Assembly (NCBI RefSeq): GCF_000313935.1
Contig: NZ_AMSS01000054.1
Span: 1 to 64,000, forward strand
Direction of reading: 5' to 3'
DNA from: Acinetobacter sp. WC-141
GTDB taxonomy: Bacteria; Pseudomonadota; Gammaproteobacteria; Pseudomonadales; Moraxellaceae
Length of the DNA: 64,000 bases
The notes beneath the pieces were generated by a model. The model had not been told where the DNA came from. It worked only from the letters and a program-made list of their open reading frames with translations, and did no database searches. The position numbers and the translations under genes are program-made. Positions within the stretch are counted from its first letter, which is position 1; each line of letters starts with the position of its first letter. Below are positions 56,261-64,000 of this stretch, piece after piece.

Positions 56261-57604
56261 ATGCCGAGCTTAACACCACTACATGAAACTTATTGTAAAT
56301 GGGATCGTACGCCACCGAGTCAGGCAGACGTACTAGAAGGTTTAGCTCAACTGTTCAGTACCAGCTTAAATGGTGTACATGAATTAATACAAGTTATTAA
56401 TATTGAAGTATTAAAAAATGCTTTTGGTATTAGCACACAAAATGCAAAAAACTTTCAAAAACGACCATTTGTGCAAAAGGCATATCAATTTTCTTATGGC
56501 GCTTTACAAAAATATGGTAGCTGTTTTTTAGCGCCAAGTTTACGTCATATTATTGAAAAGTATCCGACACTTCACGAAAAACCACTCACCCCAAGCCTAC
56601 ATTTTTTAGTCGGAATTTTGAATGGAATTTTTGGGGATTATCTGCTTAAACAGCACAGTCCACTCGCCTTACCCATGGTGCTATACGATCATTACGGTGC
56701 AATTCAACAAGGGGAACTTGCGGGACGTATTGTAATTTTGGTCCATGGTTTGTGTATGAATCATCTGACTTGGTCAAACGCACATTATGGCGGTATTGGG
56801 GAGCGCCTGTTAGCTCAACGTGACCATAACACGATGCTGTATTTAAATTACAATACCGGTCGACGCATTTCAGCCAATGGGCGTAGTTTTTCAAACTTAT
56901 TAGAAGACTTGGTACAACGTAATCCAAGAATTACCAGTATTGATATCATTGGCCATAGTATGGGCGGATTGGTTTCACGTAGTGCTTTGTTTTATGGCAA
57001 ACAAAATATGTATCAATGGATCCATATGGTCGAGAATCTGGTATGCATTGGCTCTCCACATCATGGCGCAGTCTTGGAACGCTTTGGCTTTACCATACAA
57101 GATAAACTTGGGGCTTTCCCTTTTGTGGGCTTAATTGGTCAACTGGTTAATATTCGTAGCAACGGCATTTTAGACCTACGCCACGGCAGCGTTCGTGATG
57201 ACGACTGGGAATATATGGATGCCCGTATTGGCATGATGGATGATAACCGTGCCCCTGCTCCGCTACCTTCCCATATCAATACTTTTTTAGTGGCAGGAAC
57301 CCTCGAGTTTGAAAAGGTCCGTAATAAAGCACTTACTGTGATTGGCGACTATTTGGTGAGTGTAAAAAGCGCGCTAGGTGAACACCCTAATCCACGTTTT
57401 CAACTCAAAGTTCCAGACTCTCATAAAGCCGTGTTTTATGGCTTAAATCACTTTGAAATTCAGTATCACTCAAGTGTTGCCGAACAAATTACTCGCTGGT
57501 TATATCCTCATGTTAATGATTATGTGCAAGAAGGTATTCAGACCCATATTATTGATATGCCGAACTATACGCTCGAAGATTTAGATGGAATTGTAGAGAC
57601 ATAA
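56261..57604 (+). CDS. Lipase-like alpha/beta hydrolase
   Basis: The 447-residue protein has a C-terminal alpha/beta hydrolase domain (about 145-430): VILVHGLCMNHLTW (oxyanion), DIIGHSMGGLVSRSAL with Ser near 233, and GSPHHGAVLERFGF, a pattern of esterase/lipase and PGAP1-like families. The N-terminal 120 residues are helical and not recognised. No signal peptide is seen. It may act on lipids or polyesters. The ATG at 56261 follows GGGGAAAAGAT. It is monocistronic, facing the T6SS module tail to tail. Confidence 0.85.
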   Translation: MPSLTPLHETYCKWDRTPPSQADVLEGLAQLFSTSLNGVHELIQVINIEVLKNAFGISTQNAKNFQKRPFVQKAYQFSYGALQKYGSCFLAPSLRHIIEKYPTLHEKPLTPSLHFLVGILNGIFGDYLLKQHSPLALPMVLYDHYGAIQQGELAGRIVILVHGLCMNHLTWSNAHYGGIGERLLAQRDHNTMLYLNYNTGRRISANGRSFSNLLEDLVQRNPRITSIDIIGHSMGGLVSRSALFYGKQNMYQWIHMVENLVCIGSPHHGAVLERFGFTIQDKLGAFPFVGLIGQLVNIRSNGILDLRHGSVRDDDWEYMDARIGMMDDNRAPAPLPSHINTFLVAGTLEFEKVRNKALTVIGDYLVSVKSALGEHPNPRFQLKVPDSHKAVFYGLNHFEIQYHSSVAEQITRWLYPHVNDYVQEGIQTHIIDMPNYTLEDLDGIVET

Positions 57605-57634
57605 AAGAAGCCCAACTTATGTTGGGCTTCTTTA
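57604..57634 (+). terminator. Terminator of lipase-like gene
   Basis: AAGAAGCCCAACTTATGTTGGGCTTCTT, then TATATTT, directly after the stop codon. Confidence 0.85.
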
Positions 57635-57665
57635 TATTTAAATTATTTTCAAGATCATAAATCCA

Positions 57666-58193
57666 TCAATAATTTTTATCTAACCATTTTTTAATTTCAG
57701 AAATAGTTTTATATTTATAATAGACTTTTCCTTCTGCAATCCCTTCAAAACCCTCTGCATTACTACCTAATATATTTGTTATATTTTTTAGATTTAAAAT
57801 CTTATTTTTATTAATTTGATATAGGTTAACTTGATAAATTTCACCTTCAATTTGTGGAGTACAACAGTAATATGATGAGTTAAGGGTAATTAATATAGGA
57901 GGTTTTCTTTTATTTGATTGATAAATACTGACAGCTAAAAGTTTAGGACTCTCTTTAGCTGCAAAATCAGAATAATCACCAACAAATACTTTTTTCTCTT
58001 GATCTCCTACATAACTTTTAAGATATGAACCTTCTGAAGATTCACATATATAATTATAGAATTTATAATCATTTTTCTTAAATATATTTAAATTTACTTT
58101 TTGATCAATATTACATTGATCCTTTGCAAATAAATTCTGAGAATATATTAGAGATGATATAACAAACAGAATACTAGTAAAATATTTTTTCAT
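57666..58193 (-). CDS. Secreted candidate immunity protein for the T6SS effector
   Basis: A 175-residue protein of no family I recognise. It has a signal peptide (MKKYFTSILFVISSLIYSQNLFA, then KDQCN) and cysteines at C27, C50 and a CC pair near 109, suggesting a disulfide-linked periplasmic fold. It lies 15 bases downstream of the wall-hydrolase effector gene on the same strand and is similarly AT-rich. Periplasmic immunity proteins are the rule for peptidoglycan-targeting T6SS effectors, so this role is inferred from position, size and export. Confidence 0.6.
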   Translation of the reverse strand: MKKYFTSILFVISSLIYSQNLFAKDQCNIDQKVNLNIFKKNDYKFYNYICESSEGSYLKSYVGDQEKKVFVGDYSDFAAKESPKLLAVSIYQSNKRKPPILITLNSSYYCCTPQIEGEIYQVNLYQINKNKILNLKNITNILGSNAEGFEGIAEGKVYYKYKTISEIKKWLDKNY

Positions 58194-58208
58194 TTCATAA
58201 ACACTATA

Positions 58209-59807
58209 TTAAATAAAAATCTTTCTTGCCTGAACAAAATGTGCTCGTCGATCAGCATATGAATTTGTAGCTTCATTAATTACTTTTGTGATGGCATCTA
58301 CCTGTTCTCCATTAGCACCCTTATCAGCAACATCATAAAGCTTAAATTTCAACCAGAATCTAATAGCAGATCTAACTGCATATTTTGGTTGTTCAATTAA
58401 TTCAGGATTCTTTACAAAATCGACTTTCTCTCCAGGCCATATAGTTGAGTACATATTAGTTAAATCTTGATAATTATTCTTTCCTGTTAATTGTTTTAGT
58501 CCTCGGCCTAAATACTTCCAACCATCACCAGGAGAAGTATTACCTAATTTATATTTAGCGCTACGATAATTATCGTCGTACATGCGATTAGCAATTACTT
58601 CTCCATTTGCTGGTCCTTGGCCTTTTTTATATCCATCAATATCTGCTTGTTTATGATGAGTTCTATAATATCCAATTTGTTTCAATGCCGTTGGCCCCAT
58701 ATATTCCACTTGTTCTCTCAGTGAAAAAGAGCTACCAACTTCTTGCCTAACTTGAGCCATGAAATGGGCTTGCCTCAATCTAGTATCCAATTTATAGCCC
58801 GTTAAATCGCTATTTAATTCATCTAAAATTGGTTGAATTTTTGTAGCTGAAGCTTTTGGCCACATTTTTTTCATTTGGTCCATTGTAATTAATATATCAA
58901 CTTTAACTTTCTTATTAATCTCTGGATTATTCTGTGCCGTACTGCCTTTTGTTATATCTACATCCAGATGGAACTCAACAGGGTTGTTTTTGACTCGTGT
59001 TGCCATATAGGTTTGTGTCTTTAAAGGCTTACCATCAGGCTTATATACCGTAAATTCTAGTTTCTGTCCTACCATGCTTTGTAATGGTAATTTTCCATTC
59101 GATATACTAAAAAGCTGTTTTTTACCATTCTCTACAACTAACATTTCTACATTAGTTTTTTCTACAATGTAGTCACTTCCATCTCGATCTAAAATTTTAA
59201 TCGTAGATGCACTTTTAAATTTTTCATAAGGCTCATCTAATTTAATAAAAATTGGCTGAGAGACCCCATTACTTGAATTTATAGAACTTTTTAAAACAAA
59301 TGTATCATTTGATGTTAATACTAAGATCTCTATGTCTCTATTAGGTGATGAGCGTACCTCTACTATGCCTTCATCATTTGTATATTTATCGGGTGAATTT
59401 CCTTTACCTTTTGGTCGTGATTGAATAGGAAAATTTTTCAAAACTTTTCCATTCACATCAAAAATTTTAAAAAAAGTACTAACAATTCCTTTAGTTGAGA
59501 TAGATTGCTTTACTTTTTTATATTCATTAATTGTTTTTGGCAACTGGACTTTAATAGGATTTTTTACTGAGGAATGAATAGTAGAGTTTATCGTTTTAAA
59601 TACTGTATAATCTTTTTGATTAGGAGGCTTTGCTAATATCTCAACAATTCTATTTGGTGAAGCCTGAAATACAAACAGACCGAGTTTATCAGTTGTTTGG
59701 CTATTAGCATTTAATGAATCTTTATATCTAGATTGTACATCTAAACCAATAATCCGACTTCCAGATTTATCATAAAACTTAGTAGTAATAGTAACTAATT
59801 TATTCAT
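58209..59807 (-). CDS. T6SS-associated GH19-like peptidoglycan hydrolase effector
   Basis: The 532-residue protein has three N-terminal beta domains (about 1-95, 105-195 and 198-288) and a C-terminal GH19/lysozyme-like domain (about 305-532). The first two beta domains are clearly repeats, sharing D.G and SPNR.(V/I)EIL. The hydrolase domain shows FMAQVRQEVGS with the probable catalytic E356, the GRGLKQLTGKNNY motif (434-446) and VINEATNSYADRR. No signal peptide is seen, as expected for VgrG-delivered cargo. It follows vgrG by four bases and precedes the immunity candidate. The codon use is AT-rich. Target inferred as peptidoglycan. Confidence 0.82.
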   Translation of the reverse strand: MNKLVTITTKFYDKSGSRIIGLDVQSRYKDSLNANSQTTDKLGLFVFQASPNRIVEILAKPPNQKDYTVFKTINSTIHSSVKNPIKVQLPKTINEYKKVKQSISTKGIVSTFFKIFDVNGKVLKNFPIQSRPKGKGNSPDKYTNDEGIVEVRSSPNRDIEILVLTSNDTFVLKSSINSSNGVSQPIFIKLDEPYEKFKSASTIKILDRDGSDYIVEKTNVEMLVVENGKKQLFSISNGKLPLQSMVGQKLEFTVYKPDGKPLKTQTYMATRVKNNPVEFHLDVDITKGSTAQNNPEINKKVKVDILITMDQMKKMWPKASATKIQPILDELNSDLTGYKLDTRLRQAHFMAQVRQEVGSSFSLREQVEYMGPTALKQIGYYRTHHKQADIDGYKKGQGPANGEVIANRMYDDNYRSAKYKLGNTSPGDGWKYLGRGLKQLTGKNNYQDLTNMYSTIWPGEKVDFVKNPELIEQPKYAVRSAIRFWLKFKLYDVADKGANGEQVDAITKVINEATNSYADRRAHFVQARKIFI

Positions 59808-59810
59808 TAA

Positions 59811-62687
59811 TTAAAATTCCTCTTCTGTATAGACATCATCGCTTTCTTCGTCATACAAAAGTTTTTCTTCTAAAAGCTCATCAATATTTTCACTATCAGG
59901 TATATTTTGCCTTAACTGAATATAATCCGAATTAAAAATCATTGCAGTAAAGTCTGCTTCTTCTGGTGTATAAAACCGTAATGAACTTAAATTATTATTC
60001 TTATCAAGCTCATTTTTATGAGTTTTAATAAGGCTATTGTTCTTTTTATTTATAATAAATAGTTCTTTTTTACCTTCCGAATTTATATTCCAATTATAAT
60101 TAATTTTATTACTAAAAGGTGTTTTTATAGTAGGTAAGCTTATCTTTGGAACAACAATATTTGCGCCGCTCATAAATAAATGCTGACCTGCCTTAACCTC
60201 AAGCTTGCCCGCAGTTACAGGGAAAATACCTGAACTATTAATCTTGAGTTGTGAACCGTCCGCAGTGAGTATAATTTCTTTTGGGCTAGTTATTTCGATT
60301 CTATCTTCTGTTGAAATAATCTGTATCCCTTTTCGCGCAATGATATCTGTACCATCACTTTGTGCTTGTAACTCAATTTTGCCCTTACCCGCATACATTT
60401 TTGCTCCATCTTGAGCAGCAAAAAAACTTATCTTATTTTGGGCATGAACTATCAAATTCTTTTGAGTACTTAGGTTAATACTATCACCAGCAGTTTGGCT
60501 AATCTGTCCATCTGCACTCAGATGGATGTCTTCATTACTCGTAAGAGCCATACTATTTGGCGTACTTAACACCATAATCGCTTGTTTAAATGCAGCAGCT
60601 TTATCTTTGTCTTGCTGTTCAATCTGATCTAAAAAGGTTTTTAAATGATCAAGAACTTCCAACGGATCTGTTTGCTGATTTTTAGCAACTTCACTTAGAG
60701 CTTTGCTGTTGTTTAATCCGCCTTCAAGCTGCTGTTTGGATTCATTCGCATCAAGGTGAAGTCCTTGAGCTTGCTCTTGTGCATAGGTACTGATGAGCAT
60801 ACCTTTACCTGCACGCACAGCTCCCCAAGCATCTGTTCTAAGCTCAAAGCCTTCTCCACGACCTTGGCTCGTCGCTTGTTCTTTCGGATGGCTCAAATTA
60901 CCTAAATTCAGTTGCGTCGTTGCATGACTACTTTGTAGTTGGGTACTAATTTGCCCAGTTGTGTCATCAAAGCGTAATTGGTTAAACCCGCTGCCATTAA
61001 CTTCCTGACTGCGAATCCCGCTCAGTTTTTTAGTATCAGGAAGCTGTCCTTTTACATCGAATTTGGTTGGTGAACGCTGTGCCTCATGGATGCGTCCGGT
61101 CACAAATGGACGGTCAATATTGCCATCAAAGAAGTCAATGACAACCACTTCACCAATACGGGGTAAGAAGCGTGCTCCATAGCCTTCACCTGCCCAAGGA
61201 GTCAGTACATCAACCCAAGCCGAGTCCGTATCATTGTCATTACTACCTGCGCCACCATCATGGCCATGATCATCACTACGGGTAAATAGAAAGCGTACTT
61301 TGATACGCCCCCATTCATCTACATGAATGGTTTCTCCCTCTGGCCCCACGACTTTTGCTCGTTGTGGGTAGGCCATTGGTCGATGCAGTTCCGGATTATA
61401 TTCAGGTGCAGTTTTAATTTGACGGCGTATTAAGGTCAGCTCATTACCTTGACGCTCAATATCATCATAACCATGTTGATCCCAACGGCTTTGAGTTAAC
61501 AACTGGCTAACTTGCTGATGCAAATCTTTCGGTAGGTTATTTTGGTTATAGAAATTTTTAGCAATAATCAGGAACTCTTGGTCCACTCCTCCATGCTGAT
61601 CAATTTCCGGATGTTCGCGTAGATTAAACCAATAGCCGACTTGGCTATCGCGGACACTACTATAGGCCTTAAAATATTTGGCCTGACTTGCATACATATC
61701 CGTAAATTGCTGATTTAATTTTTCTAACTGATTACTACTTGAAGCGGTAGCTTGATCTTCCCCTTTTAAATCTTGCATCCAAGCTGGGCTCATGTGCCAT
61801 GCTTGTTCAAGGCTTAAACTCGCTGAATCAAATTGCTCTGAATGCATGTGTGTAGTGATAACTGAACCTACACCTTCTTCATGTGCCAGAGCATCAGGTT
61901 GCCAACGCTGCACGTGTACAGCAGTCGGCTGCAAAGTCCGCACCGCAACAAAACCTGTAATACTATCTTGATATTCTGTCGCACTACTTCTGTGATAGCG
62001 AATGCTACGACGTGCTAAAGCTTGGTACTGGCTATTGTCATCAATGAGTCTCAGTTTTTGAGGTTGTATTGGTGCAGTAAAATGAGGAACAAAAAGTTCT
62101 TTTTCATCAACCAGCCAACTAATGCCTTCACTTCGCCACAAACGCGTCAGAAAGTCATAGTCAGACTCATTGTGTTGCATAATAAATGGGCGAATATCAT
62201 AACTCTGGCTTAGCCCACTAAGGTCAAGATTTAAACTTGTCGCAAAAAGCTGACTTTTTTCTTGCCACTCTTTAAATAAAATTTCCGTGACTTCAATAAT
62301 ACTTTTATTCATAAAAACACGACTATTACGGCGTTTGTGCCATAAATTTGTCGCATCTTTTAAAGTGAGTTTATAAAGCGTTAACGCACCGTCACTTTGG
62401 CCATAACATGCTTCTGTTATAATTCCCGTAGTTCGAAATAATTGTCCTGAATCAGTGACCTGATCGACAGCAACTTGTGCCCCTATAAACTGCTTGAGTG
62501 CAATTTGGGCACTCGTCGAAAGACAAATTAACTCAGCTTCAATTTCCCCATTTAGCTGATGTTGGCCTTCGATACGTTGCAAGAAAACTTGGTTATTGAG
62601 CAACTCATTAGAAAATTGCACGTGAATTGCGCGTTTCTGTGCACTTAACCCTATTTTTTCCAAAACATTAAAGATATTAAAAAGCAT
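59811..62687 (-). CDS. vgrG: Type VI secretion tip protein VgrG
   Basis: VgrG forms the trimeric spike of the T6SS. The 958-residue protein has the gp27-like region with NESDYDFLTRLWRSEGISWL, the gp5 OB part VDEWGRIKVRF and WVDVLTPWAGEGYGARFLPRIGEVVVIDFFDGNIDRP (quoted in parts), and a long beta-helical DUF2345 region (about 650-850). The final 99 residues (about 860-958) are unlike the rest: Asn/Lys-rich, then acidic, and encoded by much AT-richer DNA. They probably specify the cargo encoded next. The gene heads a vgrG-effector-immunity operon. No other T6SS structural genes are in the window. Confidence 0.92.
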   Translation of the reverse strand: MLFNIFNVLEKIGLSAQKRAIHVQFSNELLNNQVFLQRIEGQHQLNGEIEAELICLSTSAQIALKQFIGAQVAVDQVTDSGQLFRTTGIITEACYGQSDGALTLYKLTLKDATNLWHKRRNSRVFMNKSIIEVTEILFKEWQEKSQLFATSLNLDLSGLSQSYDIRPFIMQHNESDYDFLTRLWRSEGISWLVDEKELFVPHFTAPIQPQKLRLIDDNSQYQALARRSIRYHRSSATEYQDSITGFVAVRTLQPTAVHVQRWQPDALAHEEGVGSVITTHMHSEQFDSASLSLEQAWHMSPAWMQDLKGEDQATASSSNQLEKLNQQFTDMYASQAKYFKAYSSVRDSQVGYWFNLREHPEIDQHGGVDQEFLIIAKNFYNQNNLPKDLHQQVSQLLTQSRWDQHGYDDIERQGNELTLIRRQIKTAPEYNPELHRPMAYPQRAKVVGPEGETIHVDEWGRIKVRFLFTRSDDHGHDGGAGSNDNDTDSAWVDVLTPWAGEGYGARFLPRIGEVVVIDFFDGNIDRPFVTGRIHEAQRSPTKFDVKGQLPDTKKLSGIRSQEVNGSGFNQLRFDDTTGQISTQLQSSHATTQLNLGNLSHPKEQATSQGRGEGFELRTDAWGAVRAGKGMLISTYAQEQAQGLHLDANESKQQLEGGLNNSKALSEVAKNQQTDPLEVLDHLKTFLDQIEQQDKDKAAAFKQAIMVLSTPNSMALTSNEDIHLSADGQISQTAGDSINLSTQKNLIVHAQNKISFFAAQDGAKMYAGKGKIELQAQSDGTDIIARKGIQIISTEDRIEITSPKEIILTADGSQLKINSSGIFPVTAGKLEVKAGQHLFMSGANIVVPKISLPTIKTPFSNKINYNWNINSEGKKELFIINKKNNSLIKTHKNELDKNNNLSSLRFYTPEEADFTAMIFNSDYIQLRQNIPDSENIDELLEEKLLYDEESDDVYTEEEF

Positions 62688-62804
62688 TTTTTATAATCAT
62701 AAGGATATAAAACGGCTGCACTTTATAAAAAACAGACCTATCTGTCTACAAAATTATGCTTTATTTCTATCAATTTTTTTATATTTTCACTTATTCGAAA
62801 GTAA

Positions 62805-62839
62805 CAAAAAAAGCCCAACATCAAGTTGGGCTTTTTTTA
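62805..62839 (-). terminator. dsbB terminator
   Basis: AAAGCCCAACATCAAGTTGGGCTTT with A- and T-tracts. It isolates the gshA-dsbB unit from the downstream vgrG operon. Confidence 0.9.
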
Positions 62840-62845
62840 ATCTGT

Positions 62846-63367
62846 TTAAACTCTTTTTTTAGCAGTTTTAAACACTGGATAAAAACGGAATAACTGCCAT
62901 AAACAGACCAGTAATAGCAAAATGAAATAGACCAATGACCAAACTGGTAAAGATTGACCTAAAAAGGTCCAGTCAATTGCAGCGCACTCACCTGAGCCAG
63001 AAAGCACTTCTTGCAAAACTGCTTTCATAGGTAAAGCCTCAACTAAATAGTTTAAACCCGGTCCACAACTCGGTACTTGATCTGCTGGTAAATGCTGTAT
63101 CCAAACATGACGACCTGCTACTCCGACTGACCATAAAATTGCGATGCCAGCCAAAAAAGCATAAAAGCGTTTAATCGCGTTGGAAACCGGGTTATGCAAA
63201 AATGCAATCAGTGCCACAAGGCCCATCGCCATTAAGCCAACACGTTGAAAAATACAGAGCGGACATGGCTCTAAACCTTTTACATGTTCCAGATACAACG
63301 CAAAAGACATGCCGACAATACTTGCCAAAACAAGTAGTCCACTCACCAAACGGTAACTTAATCGCAT
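62846..63367 (-). CDS. dsbB: Disulfide bond formation protein DsbB
   Basis: DsbB reoxidises DsbA and passes electrons to ubiquinone. The 173-residue inner-membrane protein has four transmembrane helices and both cysteine pairs: [10 protein letters not shown] (CxxC at about 37-40) and [12 protein letters not shown] with [10 protein letters not shown]. The conserved Arg after CPLC (FQR) is present. ATG 63367 fits homologues; the open frame before it overlaps gshA. It follows gshA by 16 bases. Confidence 0.96.
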   Translation of the reverse strand: MRLSYRLVSGLLVLASIVGMSFALYLEHVKGLEPCPLCIFQRVGLMAMGLVALIAFLHNPVSNAIKRFYAFLAGIAILWSVGVAGRHVWIQHLPADQVPSCGPGLNYLVEALPMKAVLQEVLSGSGECAAIDWTFLGQSLPVWSLVYFILLLLVCLWQLFRFYPVFKTAKKRV

Positions 63368-63383
63368 GTAAAACCTCGTTTTA

Positions 63384-64000
63384 TTATCGATATTGTTCAA
63401 GATATTGGTCAAAACTGACCTGAGTATCTTGCTCAAGTTGTTCTTGCTGCTGTAAAGATTGTGCAGCCAATTGTTCAAAATGTTTCAAAGTTTCCACACT
63501 AAGCTCATGCTGCTCATAACTTTCAGCATGTAGCTGTGCCATGTGGCTACCAAAACTCCAAGTTCCACCATGCTTTAACGTATCGTCAATAACATGTGCA
63601 GACAAAGTCTCATCAACTTCATCAATTCGTGCTTGCATGATGGCTAATGCTAAACCATACAGCTCCGTTGCATAGGTCTGATCGAGTAACTGTGCACAAT
63701 CTTGCATTTTTGCAATGTATAAACGTGCCCAATCTTCAATGTGATATGACCCTGTTAAATCGGTAATGGTTGCGTTCGGCGCTCGACCTCGGTTTACCAC
63801 CTCGGTCTGATTTTTCTCAATCAAGTCTTGCTCAGGACCTAACAACTCTGGACTGTCACTTAGCAAACAATAAAGTGCTAACACTTCAAGAAAGCCTGCC
63901 GTCGTTTCATCAACGCCAATTGCCGAGTATGGATTTACATCAACAGCACGTAACTCAACATATCCCACTCCCCGATTTTTCAAGGCTTGAGACGGCGTTT
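63384..64000 (-). CDS. gshA: Glutamate--cysteine ligase, 3' part
   Basis: Only the C-terminal part (about 205 residues) is in the window; the frame continues past base 64000 with no start inside. GshA makes gamma-glutamylcysteine, the first step of glutathione synthesis. The segment [22 protein letters not shown] is the conserved family region (quoted in part), followed by LYCLLSDSP and NRGRAPN. It forms a transcription unit with dsbB, tying thiol synthesis to disulfide metabolism. Its partner gshB lies at 33.5-34.4 kb. Confidence 0.93.
   Translation of the reverse strand, partial: TPSQALKNRGVGYVELRAVDVNPYSAIGVDETTAGFLEVLALYCLLSDSPELLGPEQDLIEKNQTEVVNRGRAPNATITDLTGSYHIEDWARLYIAKMQDCAQLLDQTYATELYGLALAIMQARIDEVDETLSAHVIDDTLKHGGTWSFGSHMAQLHAESYEQHELSVETLKHFEQLAAQSLQQQEQLEQDTQVSFDQYLEQYR

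Overview
The window is a bacterial chromosome segment with low G+C (about 40% by eye). Several encoded proteins match my memory of Acinetobacter proteins almost word for word (Ddl, the dcw cluster proteins, the paired small porins). The gene neighbourhoods (pyrE beside a Crc-type protein, parE beside yqiA, gshA-dsbB) also fit Acinetobacter, most likely the A. calcoaceticus-baumannii complex. No rRNA, tRNA, insertion sequence, phage or CRISPR array was seen. Most of the window is core genome on the minus strand, with islands of plus-strand genes.

Layout. 1-6.7 kb: a DUF805 membrane protein, an MscS channel behind a terminator-like leader, rsmE-waaA, an ArsR-Old Yellow Enzyme pair with a dyad-rich promoter, and prfB with its programmed frameshift. 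6.9-8.9 kb: two paralogous small porins. 8.9-15.2 kb: recJ, pdxH, glmM, guaB and a di-iron MBL protein. 15.4-18.7 kb: a Fur-type TonB receptor, a GDT1-family Mn exporter behind a yybP-ykoY riboswitch, and a small membrane protein. 18.9-25.1 kb: aceF-aceE, an M23 peptidase and a DciA-like DUF721 protein. 25.2-34.4 kb: lpxC, ftsZ, ftsA, ftsQ, ddl, murC, murG, then gshB. 34.6-40.1 kb: DUF1737, a second Fur-type TonB receptor, pyrE, an ExoIII/Crc protein, a candidate CsrA-sequestering sRNA, an ArsC-like protein and a DUF2147 protein. 40.2-46.1 kb: esterase, diguanylate cyclase, dsbD, an outer-membrane transporter, an ankyrin protein and a ribosome-hibernation factor. 46.4-53.4 kb: a complete urate-to-glyoxylate catabolic cluster. 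53.6-57.6 kb: parE, yqiA and a lipase-like protein. 57.7-62.7 kb: a type VI secretion vgrG-effector-immunity module that is visibly AT-richer than its surroundings. 62.8-64 kb: dsbB and the 3' part of gshA, which runs off the window.

How genes work together. The purine cluster takes urate in (Tsx-like outer-membrane channel, NCS2 permease) and degrades it: HpxO makes hydroxyisourate, UraH and UraD lead to allantoin, PuuE to allantoate, Alc to ureidoglycolate plus urea, and AllA to glyoxylate plus urea. All four of its promoter regions carry a correctly oriented TGG-N10-GC element, which suggests common sigma-54 (nitrogen) control. The T6SS module pairs a VgrG carrying a non-conserved acidic tail with a GH19-like wall hydrolase and a signal-peptide-bearing immunity candidate.

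The most interesting signals are non-coding: the GGA-rich sRNA candidate at about 38.87-39.01 kb, the shared sigma-54-like elements of the purine cluster, the Mn riboswitch, and the ArsR operator array. All functional statements are from sequence reading and family knowledge; no searches were run.
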